A DNA stretch of 64,000 bases, taken from an uncultured Microbacterium sp. (GTDB lineage Bacteria > Actinomycetota > Actinomycetes > Actinomycetales > Microbacteriaceae). The DNA lies in the NCBI RefSeq assembly GCF_947488465.1, contig NZ_CANKZA010000004.1, positions 124,001 to 188,000 on the forward strand, given 5' to 3'. Numbering within the stretch: the first letter of the stretch is position 1; each line of letters opens with the position of its first letter. The translations under genes were made by a program, and so were the position numbers. The notes beneath the pieces were generated by a model. That model saw only the letters and a program-made list of their open reading frames with translations. It ran no database searches and had not been told where the DNA came from. Positions 28,856 through 38,600 of this stretch are shown piece after piece.

Positions 28856-28860
28856 CTAAC

Positions 28861-29229
28861 TCAACCCTTCTTTGCGCCGTAGCGGCTGCGAGCCTGCTTA
28901 CGGTTCTTGACGGCCTGGGTGTCCAGGGCGCCACGGACGATCTTGTAACGGACACCGGGGAGGTCCCTGACACGGCCTCCACGGACGAGCACGAGCGAGT
29001 GCTCCTGCAGGTTGTGGCCCTCACCGGGGATGTACGCGGTGACCTCGGTACCGTTGCGGAGCTTCACACGGGCGACCTTGCGCATCGCCGAGTTGGGCTT
29101 CTTGGGCGTGGTCGTGTACACACGGGTGCAGACGCCGGCCTGCTGCGGGTTCGACTTCAGGGCGGGTGCCTTGGTCTTGGTGACCTTGGGCGAGCGACCC
29201 TTGCGAACCAACTGCTGAATGGTTGGCAC
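28861..29229 (-). CDS. rpsL: 30S ribosomal protein S12 with Arg88
   Basis: Decoding-centre protein of 122 aa, GTG start with AAGGAG upstream. The two loops that set streptomycin response are visible: [11 protein letters not shown] (Lys43, the sensitive form) and [12 protein letters not shown], where residue 88 is Arg instead of the near-universal Lys. Codon 88 (28968-28966) is AGG, while every other Arg in the gene is CGC or CGT, so AAG to AGG is one transition away. In Mycobacterium tuberculosis and E. coli numbering this is K88R, a known high-level streptomycin-resistance substitution. First gene of rpsL-rpsG-fusA. Confidence 0.97.
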   Translation of the reverse strand: MPTIQQLVRKGRSPKVTKTKAPALKSNPQQAGVCTRVYTTTPKKPNSAMRKVARVKLRNGTEVTAYIPGEGHNLQEHSLVLVRGGRVRDLPGVRYKIVRGALDTQAVKNRKQARSRYGAKKG

Positions 29230-29431
29230 GTTCTCTCCTTGTTGTGCTGCACGGTGACAGCGTTCGTGGTTTCACCACAAATCCACCGGCGCGGCAGAAG
29301 AGCCATGCTTTTGGGTGGTGGATATGCCGTGGGGGCGACCTGTTCGCAGGTCGTTCCCGTGATGTAGCGCACATTCGGCCCGTGTCGTGTCGAGACATGA
29401 CGCAGGGCGCGCATGAGCGCACACCCGCTCT

Positions 29432-29460
29432 ATCATACGGGTGCGCGGGAACCCGGTCAA
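29432..29460 (-). promoter_or_regulatory. rpsL: Promoter of the rpsL-rpsG-fusA operon
   Basis: On the minus strand, -35 TTGACC (29460-29455), a 17-nt spacer and -10 TATGAT (29437-29432), close to the housekeeping sigma consensus. The predicted leader is about 195 nt. The -35 begins only 12 nt after the FHA gene stop, with no terminator between them. Confidence 0.85.
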
Positions 29461-29472
29461 ACGGTCGTGGGT

Positions 29473-30942
29473 TCAGCTTTCGACCCGGTGGAGCAGGAAC
29501 TCCTCGTCACCTAGATAGAACCGCTCCCCCGCCTGCAGTTCGGTGCCCGGTTCAATCTCGAGCTCCTCTCCCATGAGGGTGCGCAGCAGGACACCGTTGG
29601 TCGAGGCGAGGTCGGTGATCTGCCACCGTTCGCCGCGCAACTCGATGCGCGCGTGGGTCTTCGACACGGTGCGCGCGCTGTCGGGGACCGCGAGAAGCTG
29701 CGCCCGGGGGAAGGCCGGATCAGCAGCCGGACGTCGGCCGAGGATCACGACATCCGCGGTCAGGGGCAGGGGCACGCCGGATGCCGGGACCAGCTCCCAG
29801 GCGGGGCGTTTCAGGCGCCGGGCGATGACGGTGCGCTCGAGGTCGTCGTCCTCGTCGCCGAACGGTTCCTGGCGGCGCTGCTGGGCCGAGACCGAGCTCA
29901 TCGCCGAACGCGGCGTGCCGGCGCTGGGCGCGCCGATCACCGCGGAGACCTCGCCGGAGAGCTCGGGGAATGCCTCCGGCTCGTCCGAATCGTCGGTGCG
30001 TGCCGCCCGGCGGGTGCCCGGGACGGCAGCCGGCATCCGCGTCACGGGAGGTTCGACGGCCGCCGGTTCGGCGCTCGATCGCCGCCCGGGGACGAAGGCG
30101 ATGGGGCCGCTGTGGTCGTCGGCGGGCTCGTCCTCACGCACCGGCGGTGCGGCGTAGCGACGTCCCGCGGCGGCGCTCGGCGGGAACGGGGAGGGGGACA
30201 CGGCCGAGACGTCATCGATCTCGGACGGCCACGAGATCTCCTCGGGTTCCTCCGCCACCGGCGGTGCGGGTGGCGTCACGGGCGCCGCAGCGACCGGCGT
30301 CACGGGCGGGACAGGCGTGACCGGACGTGCCTCGACGGCAGGAGCGAGGGGCGCCGCCGCGGCGGGCGGGGAGGTCGTGATGTCCGGCGGCACCCACACC
30401 GGACCGGTGCGCGGCGGCGGCGGGGCGAACGCGTCGGGCGAGGTCTCCACCTGTGTGGACGGCGGCGCGACGACCGGTGCCGGCGGCGCGGCCGGTTCGA
30501 CCGGCGACGCAGCGGACGCGGCCTCCAGCGGATCCGTGACCGCGGGGCGCCAGGCCGCCGCCCGCGCGCCCAACCACCGGGCGGGGCCGAACCCGAGGAT
30601 GCTCGCCCAGATGATGAAGAAGAAGGCCGCGAGCACGGTCATGCCGGTGCCGTACCCGAAACCGGGATTGATGCGGTGGGCCGAGACGATCAGGAGGATC
30701 AGGAGGACGATCGGTCCGACCACGGGAAACAGGCCGACGAGCACGAGCCAGGGATTGAACCCGCCCCAGCGGAGCACGGTCGCGAGGTTGAGGAAGGGCA
30801 CCCAGCCCTTCCACGGCTCTTCGCCCATCTTGCGGAACATCGCTGAGAGGGCAAGGCCCGCCCACAGGTACCCGATCACGCCGATGACGAGCCCGAAGAG
30901 CCCGAGAAGCGAGAGCAGCGATTCGTCGACCATCGGCGTCAT
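29473..30942 (-). CDS. Membrane protein with C-terminal FHA domain
   Basis: Protein of 489 aa. The N-terminal ~130 residues form about four membrane segments of DUF5684 type (GEEPWKGWVPFLNLATVLRW). A long Pro/Ala-rich linker follows (about 135-380). The C-terminal FHA domain carries ILGRRP, SKTHARIEL and DLASTNGVLL, the phosphothreonine-binding residues Arg, Ser, His and Asn. The start ATG overlaps the transglutaminase-like gene by 4 nt. As last gene of an operon opened by a Ser/Thr kinase, it is a likely phospho-reader of that kinase; this is inference. Confidence 0.85.
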   Translation of the reverse strand: MTPMVDESLLSLLGLFGLVIGVIGYLWAGLALSAMFRKMGEEPWKGWVPFLNLATVLRWGGFNPWLVLVGLFPVVGPIVLLILLIVSAHRINPGFGYGTGMTVLAAFFFIIWASILGFGPARWLGARAAAWRPAVTDPLEAASAASPVEPAAPPAPVVAPPSTQVETSPDAFAPPPPRTGPVWVPPDITTSPPAAAAPLAPAVEARPVTPVPPVTPVAAAPVTPPAPPVAEEPEEISWPSEIDDVSAVSPSPFPPSAAAGRRYAAPPVREDEPADDHSGPIAFVPGRRSSAEPAAVEPPVTRMPAAVPGTRRAARTDDSDEPEAFPELSGEVSAVIGAPSAGTPRSAMSSVSAQQRRQEPFGDEDDDLERTVIARRLKRPAWELVPASGVPLPLTADVVILGRRPAADPAFPRAQLLAVPDSARTVSKTHARIELRGERWQITDLASTNGVLLRTLMGEELEIEPGTELQAGERFYLGDEEFLLHRVES

Positions 30943-33365
30943 GTGGTGTGTCGCGACGTCTCAGACACGCGACTCCCCCTCTCGATCTGCGGTGCGGGCC
31001 GGCGCCCGGGCGGGACGAACGATCTCAACGATACGGCCGCACGCACGCGGGCCCAGAACCCGGGGGCGAAAGAACGGCGTTCCGCATCGACGATGCGCCA
31101 GAACTCGTCGGCGTCGAGGTCGTCCACGGCGGCGGCGGAGAAGACCGCTTCATCCGCGCTCGTGGCCAACACCGAGGCCCCGGGTGAGGCGTGCAGGGCC
31201 GCGATCTCGGTGCGGGTGGATGCCGCCGGCGCAGGGCGTCCGGCATCCACAGCGGCGTCGAGATACTCCTCCCACCCCCCGGCGACTCGGTCGGCCGGAC
31301 GCTCGGCTGTGCGACGGCGGAGACGACGGAGCGCCTTCGCACCGAGCACGAGGAGGAACGGCCCGGCGATCACCGCCAGGATTCCGAGGGACCACGCCGC
31401 GATGCGCAGACCCGCCCAGAGCCAGCCGAGATCAGCCGGCTCGTCCGGAGGGGGCGCGCCCGAGGTGTCTTCCTGCGCGGGCTTGGGCGGCTGGACTTCG
31501 TCGACCGTGGCCGGCCGCACGGCCGTGCCGATCGTCGGATCCGGCTGCTCGGTCACCTCGCGGCTCGGTGCCTGGGTGTGCTGGGGGGTGACATCGATCG
31601 GGATCCACTCACTCGTGGATGCGCGGACCTCGACCCAGGCCGACATGTCGCCCGACCGGCATCCGGTGGCGGCGCAGACGCTGACGCCGGGATCGGCCGA
31701 GGACAGGCGCGCACCCACGACCACGCGCGCGGGAAAGCCCAGCTCGCCCGCGATGAGGGCGACCGCGGTCGCGAACTGCTCGTCGTCACCGATCGCGGCA
31801 ACGTAATTGCCCGTCGCGGCGGCCCGCGGATCGGCCTCACGCTCGGCGAGCGCCGCGAACATGTCGTCGATCCGTGCGAGGGAGTGTCCCGATGCGCTCG
31901 GGGCGAAGCGATAGTCGCCGAGGTCACGCATCCATTCGGCGCCGCCGTCGTCGCCGACCAACGCGTGCGAGAGGTACCCGCGCGCCCGGAGGAGCTCGAC
32001 GAGAGAAGCGAGGGCCGCTCCCCCGGTGCCGGTGGTGTGCTCCTCCACCCACGCGCGCAGACTTGCCGGGGCCAGGGTCGTGCCCTCGAGTCCGCCGGGC
32101 GCGCTCACCTCGCTCAGGTCCGGCACCGCGGGAACCGCCGCGCGGAGGCGGTAGGTGTCACCGGCCGCCCACGTGCCGGTCTGGACCGCGGCCGAAAGGT
32201 CCGGGCTGTAGTAAAAACCGTCGGCGAGAGACACGGCGCGCCCGCCGCCGAAGTCGACGCGCGCGAGCGACCCGGCCGAGGGCATCCAGATGCCCTCCAG
32301 CGTGCCGATGACGACATCGACCTCGGCGGGCTCACCGTCGCCCGCGTCGCGCCCGGCCGGCACCCGGACGAAAGGCGCTCCCGAGGCCGTCGCATCGGTG
32401 CGAAAGACCGCGCCATCGTAGGCGTCGAGCACGGCCAGCCTCACGCGCTCGGGCGGGTTTTCTCCCGTGGCGGAGAAGAGCACCTGTCCGAAGGTGCCGT
32501 CGGCGAAGAGCGCGCGAAACGACGCGAGCGGACTGATCTCGCGGGAGATCTCGACCTGCGGACCGGTCGCGTCGCGGAGCACCGTGCGCGGGGCGGATGC
32601 CGCGGCGGCCGGCACGACGAGGCCCACCGCGAGCGCGCCGACCGCGATCATGCCCACCCCGAGTGCCAGCCGGCGCGCATCGGCCGGTGCGGTCCGCCGC
32701 ATGCGCACGCCCGTCGATTCCGCGGCGCGGCGGAGCGCCCGCACGCGTTCCTCCCGGCTCCGCCATGACAGCCACAGCACGCCCGCCACGAGCCACGTGA
32801 CGCCCAGCGCCGTCTCGACGGGCGCGGCCAGCGTCACCGGCCCGAGCGTGAGCGGGGCGCTCACGTCGGTACGCCCGAACAACAGGCCGAAGCCGACCAT
32901 GCCGAGACTCAGGGGCACCGCCCCGAGCGCTCCGGCATCCGACCGCCACGCGGCCCGCAGTGCCAGCGTGGTTACGACGAGGAACACCACGAGTGCGGGG
33001 ACCAGGAGGTTGCGGTAGCTCCCCACCGGCACCTGGACCGTCAGCAGATCTTTCCACCCGACCACGAGCCCCGCGGCGAGTTCGCCGAGGCCGTGGAGGA
33101 GCTCGCTCGGCCCGCCCAGGCGTCCGGGGACGGCCAGCGGAACCCCGAAGACGAAGAAGGCTCCCGCCAGGAGCCCGGCGGTCGCCCCTCCGCCCCAGCG
33201 CCGCCAGGTGACGAGCACCGCGATGCCGACGGCAAGCAGGGTCGCCACCCCGACGAGCACGAGGAAGGCTTCGGACCGATAGATCGGCCAGGCGGCGACC
33301 GCGGCCAGCAGGACCGACACCCCCACGTAGAAGGAGCCGGCGGTGATGTGCGGGGAGCTTCTCAC
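30939..33365 (-). CDS. TgpA-like transglutaminase fold protein, catalytic triad degenerate
   Basis: Membrane protein of 808 aa from GTG 33365, which overlaps the DUF58 stop (GTGA). It has several N-terminal membrane segments (within about 8-255), an extracytoplasmic domain, a transglutaminase-like core (about 500-600), another membrane segment near 620-645 and a cytosolic tail. The core aligns with active TgpA-type proteins at FATAVALIAGELGFPARVV. However, the nucleophile Cys is Asp528 (GDDEQFATA in place of GYCEQFATA) and the His is Ser575 (DMSAWVEV for DAHAWVEV); only Asp591 (WIPIDVTP) remains. Probably a structural or sensing pseudoenzyme. Partners: DUF58 and MoxR upstream. Confidence 0.88.
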   Translation of the reverse strand: MRSSPHITAGSFYVGVSVLLAAVAAWPIYRSEAFLVLVGVATLLAVGIAVLVTWRRWGGGATAGLLAGAFFVFGVPLAVPGRLGGPSELLHGLGELAAGLVVGWKDLLTVQVPVGSYRNLLVPALVVFLVVTTLALRAAWRSDAGALGAVPLSLGMVGFGLLFGRTDVSAPLTLGPVTLAAPVETALGVTWLVAGVLWLSWRSREERVRALRRAAESTGVRMRRTAPADARRLALGVGMIAVGALAVGLVVPAAAASAPRTVLRDATGPQVEISREISPLASFRALFADGTFGQVLFSATGENPPERVRLAVLDAYDGAVFRTDATASGAPFVRVPAGRDAGDGEPAEVDVVIGTLEGIWMPSAGSLARVDFGGGRAVSLADGFYYSPDLSAAVQTGTWAAGDTYRLRAAVPAVPDLSEVSAPGGLEGTTLAPASLRAWVEEHTTGTGGAALASLVELLRARGYLSHALVGDDGGAEWMRDLGDYRFAPSASGHSLARIDDMFAALAEREADPRAAATGNYVAAIGDDEQFATAVALIAGELGFPARVVVGARLSSADPGVSVCAATGCRSGDMSAWVEVRASTSEWIPIDVTPQHTQAPSREVTEQPDPTIGTAVRPATVDEVQPPKPAQEDTSGAPPPDEPADLGWLWAGLRIAAWSLGILAVIAGPFLLVLGAKALRRLRRRTAERPADRVAGGWEEYLDAAVDAGRPAPAASTRTEIAALHASPGASVLATSADEAVFSAAAVDDLDADEFWRIVDAERRSFAPGFWARVRAAVSLRSFVPPGRRPAPQIERGSRVSETSRHTT

Positions 33366-34720
33366 GACGTCGCTCCTCGCAGCAGCAGCCCGGCGAGGTC
33401 TTCGAGAGTGCCGATCGTGAGCACCGTCAGCGGTCCCACGATCTGGGTGCGCGGGTGCGCGTGTTCGTCGCACACGATGCCGACGACGGCAGCATCCGCC
33501 GGGAAGGCCAAAGCCGCCTGACGCAACTGGGTGAGCGAGACCGCAGAGCCGACCACGAGGACGGCGATCGACAGGCGCTCGGCTGCTTCCGCGGTGAGGC
33601 GGCACACATCACGGAAGGCCATCGTGTTACTCAGGCGCTCGACCGAGCTGAAGCCGTCGAGGACGACCCGCGGAGCGCCGGTGGGCAAATGCCGGATCGC
33701 GCGCAGGCGCCCGCGGACGACACGAGGGATCTCGGCGCCCACGACGATCTCGAGATCGCGCGCGTCGTGCACGGCCCGCAGCGACAGCGAGGCGGCGGCG
33801 CTGACGGCGAGCTCGAACTCATCGGGCGACGCGAATTCGTCTTCGGCCAGGCCCAGCACGACGGCCATGCGCGAGCGCCGCGATTCTTCGTACTGACGCA
33901 CCATGAGTCGTCCGGTCTTGGCCGTCGACTTCCAGTGGATCTGCCGCCGCGAGTCACCCGGCGCGTACTCCCGGATGGCATGGAAAGACATGTCGGCGTC
34001 GACCAGGCGACGCGTCGGGTTGCCATCGAGGTCGCGGATGAGCCCGGCGCTCGACGACGGCACGGTCAGCGTCCGCGGGTGGACGTAGAGGTCGTGGATG
34101 TCGTCGAACGCGTGCTCGCGATGCAGGAGCCCGAGCGGATCGGAGCGCACCGTGGTGGCCGGGCCCACCCGGACGATCCCCCGCGGCTGCGGGGGAATCT
34201 CGAGCGTCCGTGGTGATTCCTGACCGGCGTGCAAGAGCGGCACCCCGAACTCCACGAGGCCCGCCCCCACCGGGACGTCGATGCGACCGGGCAACGCCGC
34301 CCGTGCCCCGGTGTTGCGCACGGTCACGGTCGCCGAGACGCCGTTGCCGGCGACGATGCGCTCGTGTTCGAGGGTGAGGTCGACGTCGTAGGTGCGCGTC
34401 CCGAAGAGGAACGGGATGCTGAGGACAAGGAACACGAGGGCGAGCGCTCCGGCGACGAGCGCCTCGACCCACCCGAAGATGAGCCCGGCGAGGAACCCGA
34501 TCGTCGCGACGGCGATCACGAGCGCACCCGCGGGGCGCACCGTCCGCGCGCACCACGCGATCGCTGTGCGGAGCGCCCTGCGCACCGCCGCCCACGCCCG
34601 CGAGGCCCGGACGGCCGCCCCGACGACCGCGCGGGAGCGCGCCGAGGTGACCTCGGTGCGCTCGGTGCGATCGCCGGTGGAGGCGGACGTCCGGGTCAGG
34701 CGGGTGTCGGGAAGGCTCAC
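33362..34720 (-). CDS. DUF58 domain protein
   Basis: Protein of 452 aa with two membrane segments (about 64-106) and the DUF58 signature REYAPGDSRRQIHW (250-263) followed by KSTAKTG. DUF58 proteins occur with MoxR ATPases and TgpA-like proteins across bacteria and often have a vWA-like C-terminal half. The start overlaps moxR by 4 nt and the stop overlaps the next gene by 4 nt. The exact biochemical role is unknown. Confidence 0.9.
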   Translation of the reverse strand: MSLPDTRLTRTSASTGDRTERTEVTSARSRAVVGAAVRASRAWAAVRRALRTAIAWCARTVRPAGALVIAVATIGFLAGLIFGWVEALVAGALALVFLVLSIPFLFGTRTYDVDLTLEHERIVAGNGVSATVTVRNTGARAALPGRIDVPVGAGLVEFGVPLLHAGQESPRTLEIPPQPRGIVRVGPATTVRSDPLGLLHREHAFDDIHDLYVHPRTLTVPSSSAGLIRDLDGNPTRRLVDADMSFHAIREYAPGDSRRQIHWKSTAKTGRLMVRQYEESRRSRMAVVLGLAEDEFASPDEFELAVSAAASLSLRAVHDARDLEIVVGAEIPRVVRGRLRAIRHLPTGAPRVVLDGFSSVERLSNTMAFRDVCRLTAEAAERLSIAVLVVGSAVSLTQLRQAALAFPADAAVVGIVCDEHAHPRTQIVGPLTVLTIGTLEDLAGLLLRGATS

Positions 34721-35682
34721 GGAGCCTCCCGGCGCGTCGGCGGCGTGACGTCGAGGAGCACCTGTCCGATGACCGCTTCGGGGGTGACCCCGTCGAACTC
34801 GGCTTCGGGGTGGAGGATCAGGCGGTGCGCGAGGACCGGCACGGCCAAGCGCTTCACGTCGTCGGGCGTCACGAAGGTACGCCCCTGCGCGGCGGCGCTG
34901 GCGCGCGCGGCGCGGGTGAGCGCCAGCGCCCCGCGAATGCTGACACCCAGGCGGACTTCATCCGCGGAGCGGGTCGCGTCGACCAGGCGCGCGATGTAGT
35001 CGAGCACGAGCGCATCGACGTAGACATCGGCGGCCAGTTCGCTCATCCCCACGAGTGCATCCGGGGTGATGACGGCGGCGAGCTCCTCGGTCGCCACCGC
35101 CGCGCCGCCGAGAATGCTCACCGTCGCGGCGTGATCGGGGTAGCCGAGCGAGGTGCGCAGCAGGAAGCGGTCGAGCTGCGCCTCGGGAAGGCGGTACGTG
35201 CCCGCCTGCTCGACAGGGTTCTGGGTCGCCAGCACGAGGAAGGGCTTGCCGACGGCGCGCGTGATGCCGTCGATCGTCACGCGGCCCTCCTCCATGACCT
35301 CCAGGAGCGCCGCTTGGGTCTTCGGGCTCGCCCGGTTGATCTCGTCGGCGAGGACGATGTTGGCGAAGATCGGACCGGCGTGGAAGTCGAAATCGCCGGT
35401 CTTCTGGTCGTACACCGTGATGCCCGTGATGTCGCCGGGCAGCAGGTCGGGGGTGAACTGGATGCGGGTGTTCGTCCCCTGCACGGACTGCGCGATCGCC
35501 CGCGCGAGCGAGGTCTTCCCCGTGCCGGGGACGTCCTCGATGAGCACGTGGCCCTCACTCAGCATCGCGGTGAGGATGAGTTCGACGACATGGCGCTTGC
35601 CGAGCACGGCCCGCTCGACGTTGTCGGCCAGGTGCGCGAAGGTCTGCGCGAACCAGGTCGCCTGCTCGGTGGTGATCGTCAT
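34717..35682 (-). CDS. MoxR-family AAA+ ATPase
   Basis: Cytosolic AAA+ ATPase of 321 aa; MoxR proteins act as chaperone-like assembly factors. Walker A GTGKTS (53-58), Walker B with Asp113-Glu114 (NIVLADEIN), sensor 1 ATQNP and the RLPEAQLDRFLLR motif are complete. The start is ATG 35682, which overlaps the stop of the giant Ig gene (ATGA); the longer frame to 35787 reads inside that gene. The DUF58 gene follows with another 4-nt overlap. Confidence 0.93.
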   Translation of the reverse strand: MTITTEQATWFAQTFAHLADNVERAVLGKRHVVELILTAMLSEGHVLIEDVPGTGKTSLARAIAQSVQGTNTRIQFTPDLLPGDITGITVYDQKTGDFDFHAGPIFANIVLADEINRASPKTQAALLEVMEEGRVTIDGITRAVGKPFLVLATQNPVEQAGTYRLPEAQLDRFLLRTSLGYPDHAATVSILGGAAVATEELAAVITPDALVGMSELAADVYVDALVLDYIARLVDATRSADEVRLGVSIRGALALTRAARASAAAQGRTFVTPDDVKRLAVPVLAHRLILHPEAEFDGVTPEAVIGQVLLDVTPPTRREAP

Positions 35683-38600
35683 GGGAGTGGGTCCTCGGTT
35701 CCGGGGGCGGGCTCTGGTTCGGGTTCGGTCGGCGGCAACGGCGTGCACGTGGCGGACATCTCGGCGGTCGCGGAGTCGAGGTTCCACACGGGCCAGTCGA
35801 CGCGCACGCCGACACCCGTGACGCGGACAGCGGCATCCGGCACCCGGAGGGGGTCGCCACCGGTCGGCAGAACCTCTCCGTTCGCGTCGGTGTAGGTGAT
35901 CGCATCGGTGGGAAAGCTGATCGACGCGCGACCGTCGGTCGAGGTCCCCCTCGGCTCGAGGAGCGAGCCCCCCGTGCAGGCGCCGAGCGACCAGCGCGCC
36001 TGCACCTGATACGGCGCGCTCCCGCGGGCCGGAGTGACCTCACCCCAGGCGGATTGCCACCACCCGGCGGTGTGCTCGTACCTGACGCGGATGCGCGGAT
36101 CGCTGTCGAAGACGCCCGTCGGGAATCCGTCGAACACGGCGACGTTGCTCTCCGGCGGCCTCTCCGGGGACGTCGGTGTGCTGTCGATCGTCCATGTCGC
36201 ACGCCCGTCGGCAACCCGCGCGGTCGGGCCGACGACGAACGTGTAGTTCCGCGGGGCGGCGCCGTTCTGCGCGGCGCGCACGTCGGCGCTCGTTGTCACG
36301 CGCCCGAAGACCGTACCGTCGAACCACGACTCCACGCACAGCACGAACGTGTACTGGCGGCCGTCGGGAAGATTCGGGAAGACCTCCCGCTCACCGCCGT
36401 CCGACACCGTGCACGCCGTGCCATCCGGCACGATGCCGTACCGCAGCGTCGAGCCGTCGCCGCCGGATGCGGCTGAACCGACAGCCGTGACCTCCGCCCG
36501 ACCGTTGCCGGTGTTGACCGCCGTCAGGGTGAGTGCTGGCGACAACGGTGCGCCGATGCCGTGCGCGGAGACACTGACCGACTCGATCGCGGGGCCGCCG
36601 AGGCCCGGCGGCACGTCGAACCGGGAGACGGGGGTCACCGTGACCGTGGTGGCGGTGTTCGATCCCACCCCGAACGACGGCAGGGTCACCTCTGTCTGCG
36701 TAGGGCTCACGGCGACGGACACCGTCTCTCCCGCGGGGCTCGCGACCTGCAGCGCGCCGGTGTCGGCGGCATCCACCCCGCGCATCGTGATCGCGGCCAT
36801 GCCCCCCTCTCCAGTCGTGGCGACCGGAGCCGCCGACACGGACGTCGGGGCAGCCGGCGGGTCGTACGCCCACGCGATCGTCCGGACGGCCGTCCGCGAC
36901 GCACCGACGGCGTTGACGGCGACGGCCTCGTAGGTGCGCTGTTCGCCGTTGGGCGCCGCAATCGCGGGGCAGACCCCCTGTGGAGTGCACGTCGCGACGA
37001 CCGCACCAGCCTGGCGCACTTCGAAACCGGTGATCGCCGGGGCGGCCGACGAGGCGGCGCCCGGGTCGACGCGGAGGGTCAGGGTCCCGTTCGCGTAGGA
37101 ACTCTGGGTCATGCTGGCCGGCGCCTTCGGGAAGCCCTGCAGGTCGAGCGTGATCCGCCCGTTGCGGGCGCCCGTACTTTCGCGCCCCTGCGCGTCGCGG
37201 ACGGTGAAGGCGGCGACGCAGGTCGCGCCCGGCGCATCGTCGGTCCAACTCGCGACCACGCGCGTGGCGGACGCCACCGCGAAGCTCACGCCCACGCATG
37301 CACTCGCCGACGATGCCGCAACGAGGGTGAGCGGCGTCGCGGGCAGCGGATTGATCTCGCCCGGTGCGGCGATCACATCGATCGCGCAGGACGACCCTGA
37401 GGCCTGACTGCATTGCTGCTGGACGGTTCCCCCCTGCGGAAGGGTAGAGGGAGCCGCGCCCACGCGAAGGGTCACACGGGCCGGGGCCACCCCGGCATGA
37501 CTGGCGACTTCCACCGACACGGATTCCACCGCGCCCGGAACCGCGGCATCCCGCGCCCGTGCCGTGAAGGTCGCGCCCGTCAGCGTCACGTCGAAGGATG
37601 CTGCGTCGCCACTGATCCGGTACACGATCGGTTCGGGGGCACCCTGCCAGGTGGTCAGGGTCCCGAGATCCACCGTGTGGCTTTCGCCGGGCGCGATTTC
37701 GTACGAGGCGGCGCTCACGAGCGGCTGCGGGTCGATCGGTGTCACCACGACGGGGACGGAAAGCACCGCCCACGCCGCCTGCCCCGAGAGGCGGACCGAA
37801 ACCAGGCATCCGTCGTTCCAGGGCGCACCGGTCCCCGCCGCGTAGCGCAACGTCGTGCCCGATTCCTGCGCGCACACTCCGGCAGCGCGCGCGCCGGACG
37901 CACGAACCCCGTCACCGATCTCCAGCACACTGCCCCGCGGCTGCGACACGAAATCGGACACGTCGAACGTGACGTCCTGCCCTTCGCCGACCTGGACGGG
38001 CGCGACCCCGGGGCGCAGCGAGACGGTGGCTTCCGATGCGGCCGGCACGCGCAAGAACCCGTAGGTCGTCACGGGGCCGGTGGCTGTCTCTCCGGTGACG
38101 GAGAACGCGATCACACGCGCGTCCTCACCGACGTCGCCCCGGATGCGCGATCCCGAAACCCGCACCCCCTCGGGATCGCCCCACAGGCCGACAGTCAACG
38201 CGGCGGAATCGCCGCCGGACCACAACACCTTGCCGGAGAGCACGTCGACCCCCGTGCGCAGATCATCGCGGTCCTGAGCGCTGAGCACGGTGTCCACGAC
38301 GACCGGGAAGTCGGGCACGCGTTGGGCGACGACCCGGACGACCATGAGCCCGCGCGCCGTGTTGCCGGAGGACGACTCCACGTCGTAGAGGAAAGCCATC
38401 GTCCCGGGCTCCGCGCCGGCCGCGATCGTGGCGGTGTCGTCGGTCACCGAGACGATGCGCGCTGCCAGCCGCCGATACTCGGGAGAAGGGGTGCCGTCCT
38501 CGGCGGTCTCGGGCACATCCGGCCGCACGCCGGTGAGGGTGAGCGCGCCCTGGGTCGGGTCGAGGTCGTTGGCCAACGGATGCACACGGATGATGCTGTC

